From Maccoyibacter intestinihominis (GTDB taxonomy: Bacteria > Bacillota > Clostridia > Lachnospirales > Lachnospiraceae): a stretch of DNA of 64,000 bases. Shown here in pieces: positions 25,372-32,877 of the stretch (positions are counted from its first letter, which is position 1; each line of letters begins with the position of its first letter). Under the pieces are notes generated by a model. It had not been told where the DNA came from. It did not search any database and was given only the letters and a program-made list of their open reading frames with translations. A program made the translations under genes and the position numbers. The stretch covers positions 106,038 to 170,037 of the forward strand of contig NZ_JBBMEX010000008.1 of assembly GCF_040096355.1 (NCBI RefSeq), read 5' to 3'.

Positions 25372-27113
25372 TGAGTGAAAATACGAATACAACAAAACGC
25401 AGAAGTGCCCTCCAGATCATGGGAAGTCTGATTGGTCTGGTAAAACCCCTGCTCCATATCATGCTGGCAGCAATCATCCTTGGAACATTGGGTTATTTAT
25501 GTGCAATCTTCCTGACGATACTGGCAGGACAGGTCATCGTGCATGGTCTTCTGACAGGAGTAGCCGGAATGATTGTTCCGGTGGACAATATGTGGCTGGT
25601 ATTTACTCCAGTAAAAACGATTATCACAGTCATGATCGTAATTGCAGTGCTTCGTGGAATCCTGCATTATGTGGAACAGTATTGTAATCATTTTATCGCA
25701 TTTAAGCTGTTGGCAATCATCCGCCATAAAGTGTTTGCAGCACTGAGAAAGCTCTGCCCTGCAAAACTGGAAGGACGGGATAAGGGAAATCTGATCTCGA
25801 TTATTACAACTGATATTGAATTACTGGAAGTGTTCTATGCACATACCATTTCTCCGATTGCGATTGCAACACTGACCTCAATTATTATGGTGATTTTTAT
25901 CGGAAGATATCACTGGTTAGCAGGCGTGCTTGCACTGGGAGCTTATCTGATTGTCGGAGTAGCCATCCCGATGTGGAATGGAAAACGTGGCAGCCAGAAG
26001 GGAATGGAATTTCGGACAAACTTCGGAGAACTGAACAGCTTTGTTCTGGACTCTTTACGAGGATTGGACGAGACCATCCAGTACGGACAGGGTAAAAAGA
26101 GAAAAGAGCAGATGTCTGAGCGTTCCAAAAATCTTGCAGGAATGCAGGAGTCATTAAGCAAAATGGAAGGCTCACAGCGTTCATTTACGAACATGGTTAT
26201 CCTGCTTGCATCCTTTGGAATGCTGGCACTGACAATCTGGCTGTACGACAAAGGTGCGATGGGATTCGAGGGAATCTTAACCTGTACCATCGCAATGATG
26301 GGTTCTTTCGGACCGGTAGTAGCATTATCAAGCCTTTCCAACAACCTGAACCAGACATTGGCAAGTGGTGAACGTGTTCTCTCCCTTCTGGAAGAGACGC
26401 CGCTTGTGGAAGAAATTCCGGGGGATGTGGAAACTTCCGGTGCAGAGAGCATGGAATATGAATTTAAAGGAGCAGAGGCAGAGAACGTAACATTTGCTTA
26501 TGGTGAAGAAGTTATTTTAGATAACTATTCACGGAAATTACAGCCGGGTAAAATCACAGGGATTCATGGTGCGAGCGGTTCCGGAAAATCTACACTCTTA
26601 AAGCTGTTGATGCGGTTCTGGGATGTGCAGGATGGAAGTGTATCGGTAGACGGTACAGATGTCCGCAAGATTCCAACCAAGCATTTAAGAGATATGGAAA
26701 GTTATGTTACGCAGGAAACACACCTGTTCCATGATTCCATTGCAAACAACATTGCCATCGCAAAGCCGGGAGCATCCAGAGAAGAGATTATGGAAGCCGC
26801 AAAGAAAGCATCTATCCATGATTTCATTATGACACTTCCGAAAGGATATGATACAGAAGTCGGAGAACTGGGTGATACGCTGTCCGGTGGTGAAAAACAG
26901 AGAATCGGAATTGCAAGAGCATTTCTCCATGAATGCCCCCTCATTCTACTCGATGAGCCTACATCGAACCTCGACTCTTTAAATGAGGGAATTATCTTAA
27001 AATCATTGAAAGAATCGGCTGAGAAGAAAACAGTTGTCTTGGTATCCCACAGAGTATCCACAATGAATGTGGCAGATGTGGTATATGAAATGGAGAACGG
27101 CAGAATTTCTTAA
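25371..27113 (+). CDS. CydD/CydC-like ABC exporter subunit 2
   Basis: 580 residues with the same architecture as its partner: six helices, then an ATPase domain with Walker A GASGSGKST, an intact Q-loop (VTQETH), signature TLSGGEKQRIGIARAF, Walker B LILLDEPT and H-loop VSHRVS. The start codon shares a base with the stop of subunit 1, and GGAGGAG lies just upstream. Its complete set of catalytic motifs against the altered Q-loop of subunit 1 suggests one canonical and one degenerate ATP site. Confidence 0.87.
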   Translation: MSENTNTTKRRSALQIMGSLIGLVKPLLHIMLAAIILGTLGYLCAIFLTILAGQVIVHGLLTGVAGMIVPVDNMWLVFTPVKTIITVMIVIAVLRGILHYVEQYCNHFIAFKLLAIIRHKVFAALRKLCPAKLEGRDKGNLISIITTDIELLEVFYAHTISPIAIATLTSIIMVIFIGRYHWLAGVLALGAYLIVGVAIPMWNGKRGSQKGMEFRTNFGELNSFVLDSLRGLDETIQYGQGKKRKEQMSERSKNLAGMQESLSKMEGSQRSFTNMVILLASFGMLALTIWLYDKGAMGFEGILTCTIAMMGSFGPVVALSSLSNNLNQTLASGERVLSLLEETPLVEEIPGDVETSGAESMEYEFKGAEAENVTFAYGEEVILDNYSRKLQPGKITGIHGASGSGKSTLLKLLMRFWDVQDGSVSVDGTDVRKIPTKHLRDMESYVTQETHLFHDSIANNIAIAKPGASREEIMEAAKKASIHDFIMTLPKGYDTEVGELGDTLSGGEKQRIGIARAFLHECPLILLDEPTSNLDSLNEGIILKSLKESAEKKTVVLVSHRVSTMNVADVVYEMENGRIS

Positions 27114-27161
27114 CAGCAGGAATGGAGAAGAAATACTTTCCGAAAGGGGAGAAGGTAGTAG

Positions 27162-27569
27162 ATGAAACTTGGAAAATCCAGAGAAGATTATCTGGAAGCG
27201 ATGTACATCTTGAAACGTCAGAAAGGATATGTCCGTAATTTTCTGCTTTGTAATTATCTGAACTATTCCAAAGCAAGTGTTTCAGTTGCGATACGTGGAT
27301 TGGTGGCAGAAGGATACGTAATAAAAGATGAACATGGCTATGTTGAACTGACGGCGGAAGGGAAAAAGATTGCTAAAAAGGTTTATGCAAGGCATTTGCT
27401 TTTGGAAGAATTCTTAGAACTGATAGGAGTATCTCCGGAAACTGCAAATCACGATGCATGCCGGATGGAACATACAATCAGCGAAGAATCTTATAAAAAG
27501 ATTCAAGAATTGGTACGGAAGATGAAGGAAGAGAATACGTTAAACGAAGAAATGAAATTAACGAATTAA
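27162..27569 (+). CDS. DtxR/IdeR-type iron-dependent regulator (short form)
   Basis: 135 residues: a winged helix (about 5-65, KSREDYLEAMYIL then KASVSVAIRGL) and a dimerisation/metal domain. The primary-site ligands Asp9, Glu12, His78, Cys100, Glu103 and His104 are all seen, with DACRMEH giving the iron-type Cys. No SH3-like third domain is present. AGAAGG precedes the ATG, 48 bases after the ABC pair, and a terminator follows, so it closes the haem operon and probably regulates it. It is the best in-window template for judging the divergent trio at 8.3-10.9 kb. Confidence 0.92.
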   Translation: MKLGKSREDYLEAMYILKRQKGYVRNFLLCNYLNYSKASVSVAIRGLVAEGYVIKDEHGYVELTAEGKKIAKKVYARHLLLEEFLELIGVSPETANHDACRMEHTISEESYKKIQELVRKMKEENTLNEEMKLTN

Positions 27570-27581
27570 ATCAAAAACAGG

Positions 27582-27614
27582 AAAGGCGGTGGAGAGATTT
27601 CACTGCCTTTTCTG
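27582..27614 (+). terminator. Terminator of the haem operon
   Basis: AAAGGCGGTG (27582-27591) pairs with CACTGCCTTT (27601-27610), followed by TTCTGCTTT. Confidence 0.8.
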
Positions 27615-27650
27615 CTTTAAAAATGAAGTAACATAAGAAAAGGGATACAA

Positions 27651-28349
27651 ATGAAAAAAGTATTGATTGCTGCGGATGAGGTAGATAAGTGGAGTCAACT
27701 TTGTGAAGGGTTAAAAAATGAGTGGGAATGTACGACCGTTAATCTGGATGTGTTTGAAAAATTCCATACCATAGCGGTCTATGACGCAGTATTGATGCTT
27801 GTGAGAAATGATAACGGAAAGCTGGGCAGGCTGATTTGGGAAGTCCGGCAGTACAGCAGGGCTCCGATTATTGTAGTGATACCGGGGATTCAGGCGGTAA
27901 AAAAGTATATCGAATGGGGTGCAGACCTGGTATTTCCACATCCTTCGGTCAGCTTGATCAACACGTACCTGTATGCATTACTCAGACGTTCCGATATCAC
28001 ATGGAACACTGGAAGAAAAAGAGAAAAGCAGGAGATCATAAGGAAAGGAAAACTTCTAATTGACTGCCGTTATCATACTGTTTACTGGGGGAAGCATGAG
28101 CTTGCAACCCTAAATGAGCGAGAAAAGGCATTCCTGTATCTGTTGGCAGATGCCTCCAGACAGGTAGTTACCCATGAGATTATCTTTGAACAGTTATGGA
28201 AAGAACCATATGGAGATGACTCTGCCAACATGATCTGGTGTTTTGTACGCAGACTCCGCAAAAAAATGGAAAAGACAGAACCGGAGGCTGCAAAGATAAT
28301 TCAGAGTATACGAAAGGTGGGATATTATTTAGATATAGACAGACATTGA
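27651..28349 (+). CDS. Orphan OmpR-type regulator with a degenerate receiver
   Basis: The N-terminal 120 residues have the length and pattern of a receiver domain, but the phospho-acceptor position (YDAVLML) is Leu50 instead of Asp, and the conserved Thr and Lys of the active site are also missing (IPG and FPHP instead). The C-terminal 95 residues are a complete OmpR/PhoB winged helix (LNEREKAFLYLLADA, then FVRRLRKKMEK and IRKVGYYL). No histidine kinase gene is adjacent. It should bind DNA without phosphorylation, perhaps sensing a ligand or protein. It lies 80 bases after the haem operon terminator region and is probably an independent unit. Confidence 0.82.
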   Translation: MKKVLIAADEVDKWSQLCEGLKNEWECTTVNLDVFEKFHTIAVYDAVLMLVRNDNGKLGRLIWEVRQYSRAPIIVVIPGIQAVKKYIEWGADLVFPHPSVSLINTYLYALLRRSDITWNTGRKREKQEIIRKGKLLIDCRYHTVYWGKHELATLNEREKAFLYLLADASRQVVTHEIIFEQLWKEPYGDDSANMIWCFVRRLRKKMEKTEPEAAKIIQSIRKVGYYLDIDRH

Positions 28350-28365
28350 GCAAAATGTAGAAAAA

Positions 28366-28587
28366 TGTCGAATTATGCGAAAAGTGACTGGCAGATGACT
28401 GTTACATTACACAGTTCTGACAGTCTTTTTCTATATACTTCTTTTTGTGGTGTTTTAGTAAGGCATGACAAGGAGAAGAGTTATATTTGCATCAATGGAA
28501 GTCCTTAAAAAAACAAAAGAGTAAGGGAAAAAGAAGTGCTGTAATCGAAGAGGTTGCAGCATTTTTTTATTCGACATTTTTCGAACA
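28366..28587. promoter_or_regulatory. Spo0A-box-like sites in the intergenic region
   Basis: TGTCGAA at 28366-28372 matches the 0A-box core, and the inverted TTCGACA at 28570-28576 is followed by TTCGAACA. The 313-base gap between the pseudo-receiver gene and the sigma-like gene holds these, a terminator and a hairpin; nothing else was recognised. Chance matches are quite possible. Confidence 0.3.
28535..28568 (+). terminator. Terminator-like hairpin before the sigma-like gene
   Basis: AGTGCTGTAATC (28535-28546) pairs fully with GGTTGCAGCATT (28552-28563) when G-U pairs are allowed, then a seven-base T run. Confidence 0.7.
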
Positions 28588-28617
28588 TTATAACGTACAT
28601 ATCCGGTCACCGCCATG

Positions 28618-28656
28618 CTCCGATTTGATTTCTATACCAAAAATCAGATCGGAGGA
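28618..28656 (+). promoter_or_regulatory. Hairpin that buries the ribosome binding site of the sigma-like gene
   Basis: CTCCGATTTGATTT (28618-28631) pairs with AAATCAGATCGGAG (28641-28654) with a single G-U pair and a nine-base loop. The right arm includes GGAG of the GGAGGA ribosome binding site (28651-28656) for the ATG at 28664, so translation should be off until the hairpin opens. Confidence 0.75.
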
Positions 28657-28663
28657 AAGATAA

Positions 28664-29098
28664 ATGGCTTATAACAAGACAAGTGAAGAACGAAAGTGGA
28701 ATTATTGGAAAGAACAGGAAGAAAAGAAACTGCGTGAACTGGGAATGGAAGAAGAGAAGATCCAAAAGTTGCGCCAGATGGACAGGGAAGATTTTCTGGA
28801 AGAGCGCAGATACCGGGAACATCTGGATGAAATGATGCAGGATATGGATTCCATAAAACAAAGGGACAGAGGACGGTTTGCACAGGATATCCGAGAACTT
28901 TTAGACAACATTGGAGACCGACGGATCTATGAATTATTAAAGGGCACAGAACATCAGACATTAGAGATACTTTTGCTTAGTACATGGGGATATTCAGGAA
29001 GAGAGATTGCCAAAATTATGGGAATGGCAGAACAGACCGTTTATACCAAAAGAAACCGTTTAAGAAAAAAATTAAATAATTTGTCGAAAATTGAATAA
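28664..29098 (+). CDS. Sigma-70 region-4-like DNA-binding protein
   Basis: 144 residues. The first 85 are highly charged and helical (many Glu/Lys/Arg, likely coiled coil); the last 55 form a sigma region 4/LuxR-like helix-turn-helix (LEILLLSTWGYSGREIAKIMG, then a recognition helix EQTVYTKRNRLRKKLNNL). There is no region 2, so it cannot be a complete sigma factor by itself. Similar small region-4 proteins are common in integrative elements and phages as regulators. Its ribosome binding site is sequestered in a hairpin, and a long non-coding stretch follows. Promoter specificity is unknown. Confidence 0.75.
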   Translation: MAYNKTSEERKWNYWKEQEEKKLRELGMEEEKIQKLRQMDREDFLEERRYREHLDEMMQDMDSIKQRDRGRFAQDIRELLDNIGDRRIYELLKGTEHQTLEILLLSTWGYSGREIAKIMGMAEQTVYTKRNRLRKKLNNLSKIE

Positions 29099-29615
29099 TA
29101 ACAGCATTTTTCATCGGCTATTTAATAGGCAGGTAAATTTTGCCAGTGTACTTTGACAATCCTATACCAGCATTACAGGTACGTTCCCGTAAGTAGAAGC
29201 GTGTTAGGAAGGCGCGAGGACAAATGAAAATGACAGGAAAGAATATAAAAAATTCTTTGCTGGTGTTTTTGTTTCGAGCGAATCCACTTTAACTGAAACA
29301 GGACCGTGGCGGTCTTTTGCAAGGATCACTTACGAGGGGATAATGATACATAGGAACTGCCAGTGAGCAGAGGATGGACTTTGGGTTGTAATCAGCAAGA
29401 CCTTTAGAAAATCCATGAGTGGTGCAATGCCAAGCACCCGCCTGTAATGTTCCCGTAAGGCAATGGGGGAGTCGAGGACAAATACAACGCCAAAAAACAA
29501 AAGTATAAGAAATCAAGGGAGAATGTGTCGTTGATATCAGATACATGCGACTGTAGGGAGAAATCCTTTACAGCCGTATTGATGTGGTATCAGCACGCAT
29601 ATCAGGTAACAAATT
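29099..29615 (+). ncRNA. Candidate structured non-coding RNA or long leader with a duplicated motif
   Basis: 517 bases with no convincing protein. A two-part motif occurs twice: GTTCCCGTAAG (29183-29193 and 29449-29459), each followed about 20 bases later by CGAGGACAAAT (29215-29225 and 29473-29483). Local hairpins include GGTGC/GCACC (29421-29438), GACC/GGTC near 29305-29320 and a stem with a GAAA tetraloop at 29551-29573. TTGACA is at 29153 but no good -10 box follows. It could be a free RNA or the leader of the helicase gene. No known class was recognised; the exact ends are uncertain. Confidence 0.5.
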
Positions 29616-31583
29616 ATGTATTACACAAAAGAATATTTAAAAAGAGCGCATCGTGAAATTGATACAATCTTTCGTGTGCTGTTTCCAGAACATGGAATGG
29701 CAGTAAGGGAAGAACAGATTATGTTATGCCACGAAATGCTGGATAACCTGCTGGGAAGAAACATAGCACTGTGTGATGCGGGTGTCGGTATCGGCAAGAC
29801 GTATGCCTATCTGGTGGCCTGTGTTCTGATGAGAAAATATTCTCTCCTTGCAGAAGGATGTTCCCCTTATGAGCAGCGTCCGATCGTGATATCCACTTCC
29901 AGCATTACACTCCAGAAAGCAATTCTTACAGAATATATCCCTTTTCTCTCCCGGATTCTTCAGGAGAACGGGACGATTCAGGCCCCTATTAAAGCTGTGA
30001 TACGAAAAGGGAAAGAGCATTTTGTCTGCGATGAGAGGTTGGAGCAACGAATCGTTGCAATCGAAGAAAAAAACAAAAATGCGTTGCAGAAAGAAGCTCT
30101 GCTGTCGTTGAAAGAACATTATGATATGGACGAAGTGTCCAACTTAAGTGGGTTTGACAGAAGGATGGTGAGTGTACCGAAGTTCTGTTCGGGAGATTGC
30201 CCGAAAAGAGGCTCATGCAGGTATCAGCAGTATCTGGAGCGTTCCAGAGATCGTGAAATGTTCATTCAGATCTGTAATCACAATTATCTGCTGGCTGATG
30301 GTTATCACAGGCTGCAGGATTACCGCCCGTTATTAAAAGACTACCGGGCATTGATTGTCGATGAAGCACATAAGCTGCCGGATGCGGCAAAGCAGATGTT
30401 CGGGAAGAGCCTCTGTTATGACGATATCCGGGAAATCTGCTTTTATCTTGGGAAAGAGTACCAAGGCCCGGAGATAAGAAAACTGTCTGGGACGATCCGT
30501 ATGGTGCTGGACATCATAGGAGAAAACCACAGAACCAGATATGGGATAAAAGAAGAATTCCACATGACAGAAGAGTGTGCAATGTATTTATGTGAGGGGA
30601 TACAGACCATGAATAAGATCATAGAAAAATTAGAAAAGAAGATTCCGAAGTGGATCAGAAACAAGCTGGAAGAAACCAGAAGTGTGTTGGAATACTTTTT
30701 CCATCAGGATAAGAAGTATGTACTGCATCTGAAGCAGGACCATGATCACAGGATTATATTGTGTGCATCCAGCAGACGGATTCCACAGTATCTGGACCAG
30801 ATGTTATGGAGCAGAGGAATGGGAGCGATTCTTACAAGCGGAACTTTAAAAACCGGACAGGGATTTTCCCACATTCGGAAAATGACAGGATTACAGAGAG
30901 TGCGGAGAGTCCGGGAATATGTGGCAGATTCCCCGTTTGAATATCAGAAGAACTGTCTTTTATATCTGCCTAAGAATTTGAAAAAATCCAGAAGAGGAAG
31001 TCAGGAAGAGGCGGAGATGATAGCAGGCCATATCCATTCACTGATCTGTTCGACTTACGGGCATACGCTGGTGCTGTTCACATCTTATCATTTGATGGGA
31101 AACGTTTACCAGATGTTAAGGGATGAAATTCCGTTCCCGATGATAGAGGTGTGGAGACATTCACCGGAAGAGATCACAAGATTTAAACAGATGGACAATG
31201 CTGTCCTTTTTGCAGCCGGCTCCTGTTGGGAAGGAGTAGACTTCCCTGGAGATATGGTATCTTCGCTGATTATAGTAAAACTGCCCTTTGCTGTTCCTGA
31301 TCCCATCAGCGAAGCACAGAAGAAGGAATATGCCAGCCTGAAAGATTATATTCAGGCAGTGATTGTTCCAGACATGCAGAAAAAACTAAGACAGGGATTC
31401 GGACGGGCGCTCCGCACCGAGACAGATACTTGTGTCGTGTCCATTTTAGACGAGCGTGCAGGAGAAGGCGGCAGGTATCATGAGGAAGTGATGTGTGCGC
31501 TTCCAAGCTGCAAGATGGCAAAAGACATCAAGGATATCCAGCACTTTATCCGAAACCGGAAAGGCGTGGAATACTACCTGTAA
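29616..31583 (+). CDS. DinG/XPD-family superfamily 2 DNA helicase
   Basis: 655 residues. Walker A is DAGVGIGKTYAYL, the DEAH box is VDEAHKLPDAA, motif Ia-like ISTSSITLQ is present, motif III-like TSGTLKTG, and motif VI is QGFGRALRTETD. Between Walker A and the DEAH box lie Cys residues at VCDERL and FCSGDCPKRGSC, suggesting the 4Fe-4S cluster of the XPD/DinG group. It should unwind DNA 5'-3', perhaps at R-loops or during element replication. The gene begins directly after the structured non-coding stretch and has no strong ribosome binding site. Context suggests mobile or accessory DNA rather than the core dinG. Confidence 0.85.
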   Translation: MYYTKEYLKRAHREIDTIFRVLFPEHGMAVREEQIMLCHEMLDNLLGRNIALCDAGVGIGKTYAYLVACVLMRKYSLLAEGCSPYEQRPIVISTSSITLQKAILTEYIPFLSRILQENGTIQAPIKAVIRKGKEHFVCDERLEQRIVAIEEKNKNALQKEALLSLKEHYDMDEVSNLSGFDRRMVSVPKFCSGDCPKRGSCRYQQYLERSRDREMFIQICNHNYLLADGYHRLQDYRPLLKDYRALIVDEAHKLPDAAKQMFGKSLCYDDIREICFYLGKEYQGPEIRKLSGTIRMVLDIIGENHRTRYGIKEEFHMTEECAMYLCEGIQTMNKIIEKLEKKIPKWIRNKLEETRSVLEYFFHQDKKYVLHLKQDHDHRIILCASSRRIPQYLDQMLWSRGMGAILTSGTLKTGQGFSHIRKMTGLQRVRRVREYVADSPFEYQKNCLLYLPKNLKKSRRGSQEEAEMIAGHIHSLICSTYGHTLVLFTSYHLMGNVYQMLRDEIPFPMIEVWRHSPEEITRFKQMDNAVLFAAGSCWEGVDFPGDMVSSLIIVKLPFAVPDPISEAQKKEYASLKDYIQAVIVPDMQKKLRQGFGRALRTETDTCVVSILDERAGEGGRYHEEVMCALPSCKMAKDIKDIQHFIRNRKGVEYYL

Positions 31584-31740
31584 CCGTTCGTGGTTCTGCT
31601 ACAGAAATAGCAGATTTAGCACGAAAAGTTTGGTCGTATTTCAAGGGCGTTTTCGGTGGGATTGTTGGTATTGATGAATAGCTATTTCGGCATGAAGTGG
31701 GTATACTGTGTATAGCGTTAGAGGAAAGGCGGTGAGCAGC

Positions 31741-32871
31741 ATGAAACGATACAAAGTGGAAACACAGAGGGAAGGCTCGGTAAAATATTTCTTTATCCGG
31801 GATATGGAATCGTTGGAAATCGTGTTGCTCCCAAGCAAATATCTAATGCATCAGGTCAGGGCGAATCGTTCTCCGAACACAATACGGAGAAATGCATTTG
31901 CCCTTGCCTATTATTGGGAATATCTGCTGGAAAACGAAAAGAAAGCAGAAGATATCTATGAGATGGATTACGAAACACAATATGATTATTTCGCAGAATA
32001 TCTAAAATGGCTGAAAGCCGGAAAACATACTGACAATTTAGAAAATGGACCACAGAATAAAACCTGTAACGCTTACTTAAAAGAAGTGTTCAGGTTTTAT
32101 TGTTTTTTAGAAGCGGTCAGAAATAACGGTTCTTATTTATCCGTTCTTTCTTATAACCAGCCTATTACAAGAGCAAATGCTATCGGAGTCAGAAGAACGC
32201 TGCGTTCCCGCTCTTTTAAAGGGTATCTGAAAGAAGAGGAACGGGATGTGAGGGCAGCCGAAAAGAATGAAATCATTACGATTCTGGAAGCCTGCACAAA
32301 CTGCCGGGATCAGGTATTGATTCTGCTGACATCAGAACTCGGATTTCGTATCGGTGAAATTTTAGGAATCGATTATACAAAAGATATCGACTACGAAACC
32401 CATGAAATCAGGGTGAATTTCCGAGAGGACAACGAGAATGATGCAAGGGCAAAAAATGCAGAAGAAAGAAGAGGACGTCTCAGCAATGACACCTTTGAAT
32501 TCCTGCTTTATTACATCGGAGAATACTGGGACATCCTGCAAAAACAGGAATATCTGTTTATCAACATCAAAGGGGATACGACAGGAAAACCAATGAAGGT
32601 AGACAGTGTTTACGATATGTTTGAGAGGATGGAGAAAAAGACCGGAATCAAGATCACCCCACACATGCTTCGGAGATATTATGCAAATACCAGATGGGAA
32701 TCGGACTGGCCACTGGAAATGATCAGTCAGGCATTAGGCCATAAACATCTGGACACAACCATACGGTATCTGAATGTTTTAGATGACAAGCTAAGGACAG
32801 CAAGTCAGGAATTTTACCGTCGATATTCCAATCTTTATAATGTCAATCAATTTTTGGAAAGCAGGAGGTGA
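31741..32871 (+). CDS. Tyrosine recombinase 1 of a three-recombinase element (TnpA/RitA-like)
   Basis: About 376 residues with an N-terminal SAM-like core-binding domain and a C-terminal catalytic domain. Catalytic residues are seen in ELGFRIGEIL (Arg), TPHMLRRYYA (His-x-x-Arg), LGHKHLDTTIRYL (His, Tyr). I chose the ATG at 31741 over a GTG at 31708; GGCGGTGAG lies upstream. It is followed 6 bases later by recombinase 2 and then 3, as in Tn554 and RIT (recombinase in trio) elements. No transposase of another type is nearby. The 157-base gap before it has no gene; the element's left end must lie there but could not be placed. Confidence 0.88.
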   Translation: MKRYKVETQREGSVKYFFIRDMESLEIVLLPSKYLMHQVRANRSPNTIRRNAFALAYYWEYLLENEKKAEDIYEMDYETQYDYFAEYLKWLKAGKHTDNLENGPQNKTCNAYLKEVFRFYCFLEAVRNNGSYLSVLSYNQPITRANAIGVRRTLRSRSFKGYLKEEERDVRAAEKNEIITILEACTNCRDQVLILLTSELGFRIGEILGIDYTKDIDYETHEIRVNFREDNENDARAKNAEERRGRLSNDTFEFLLYYIGEYWDILQKQEYLFINIKGDTTGKPMKVDSVYDMFERMEKKTGIKITPHMLRRYYANTRWESDWPLEMISQALGHKHLDTTIRYLNVLDDKLRTASQEFYRRYSNLYNVNQFLESRR

Positions 32872-32877
32872 AAATAA

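Noticed and set aside
29099..29615. Group II intron
   Set aside because: No reverse-transcriptase gene and no recognisable domain V/VI hairpins were seen; the region is also short.
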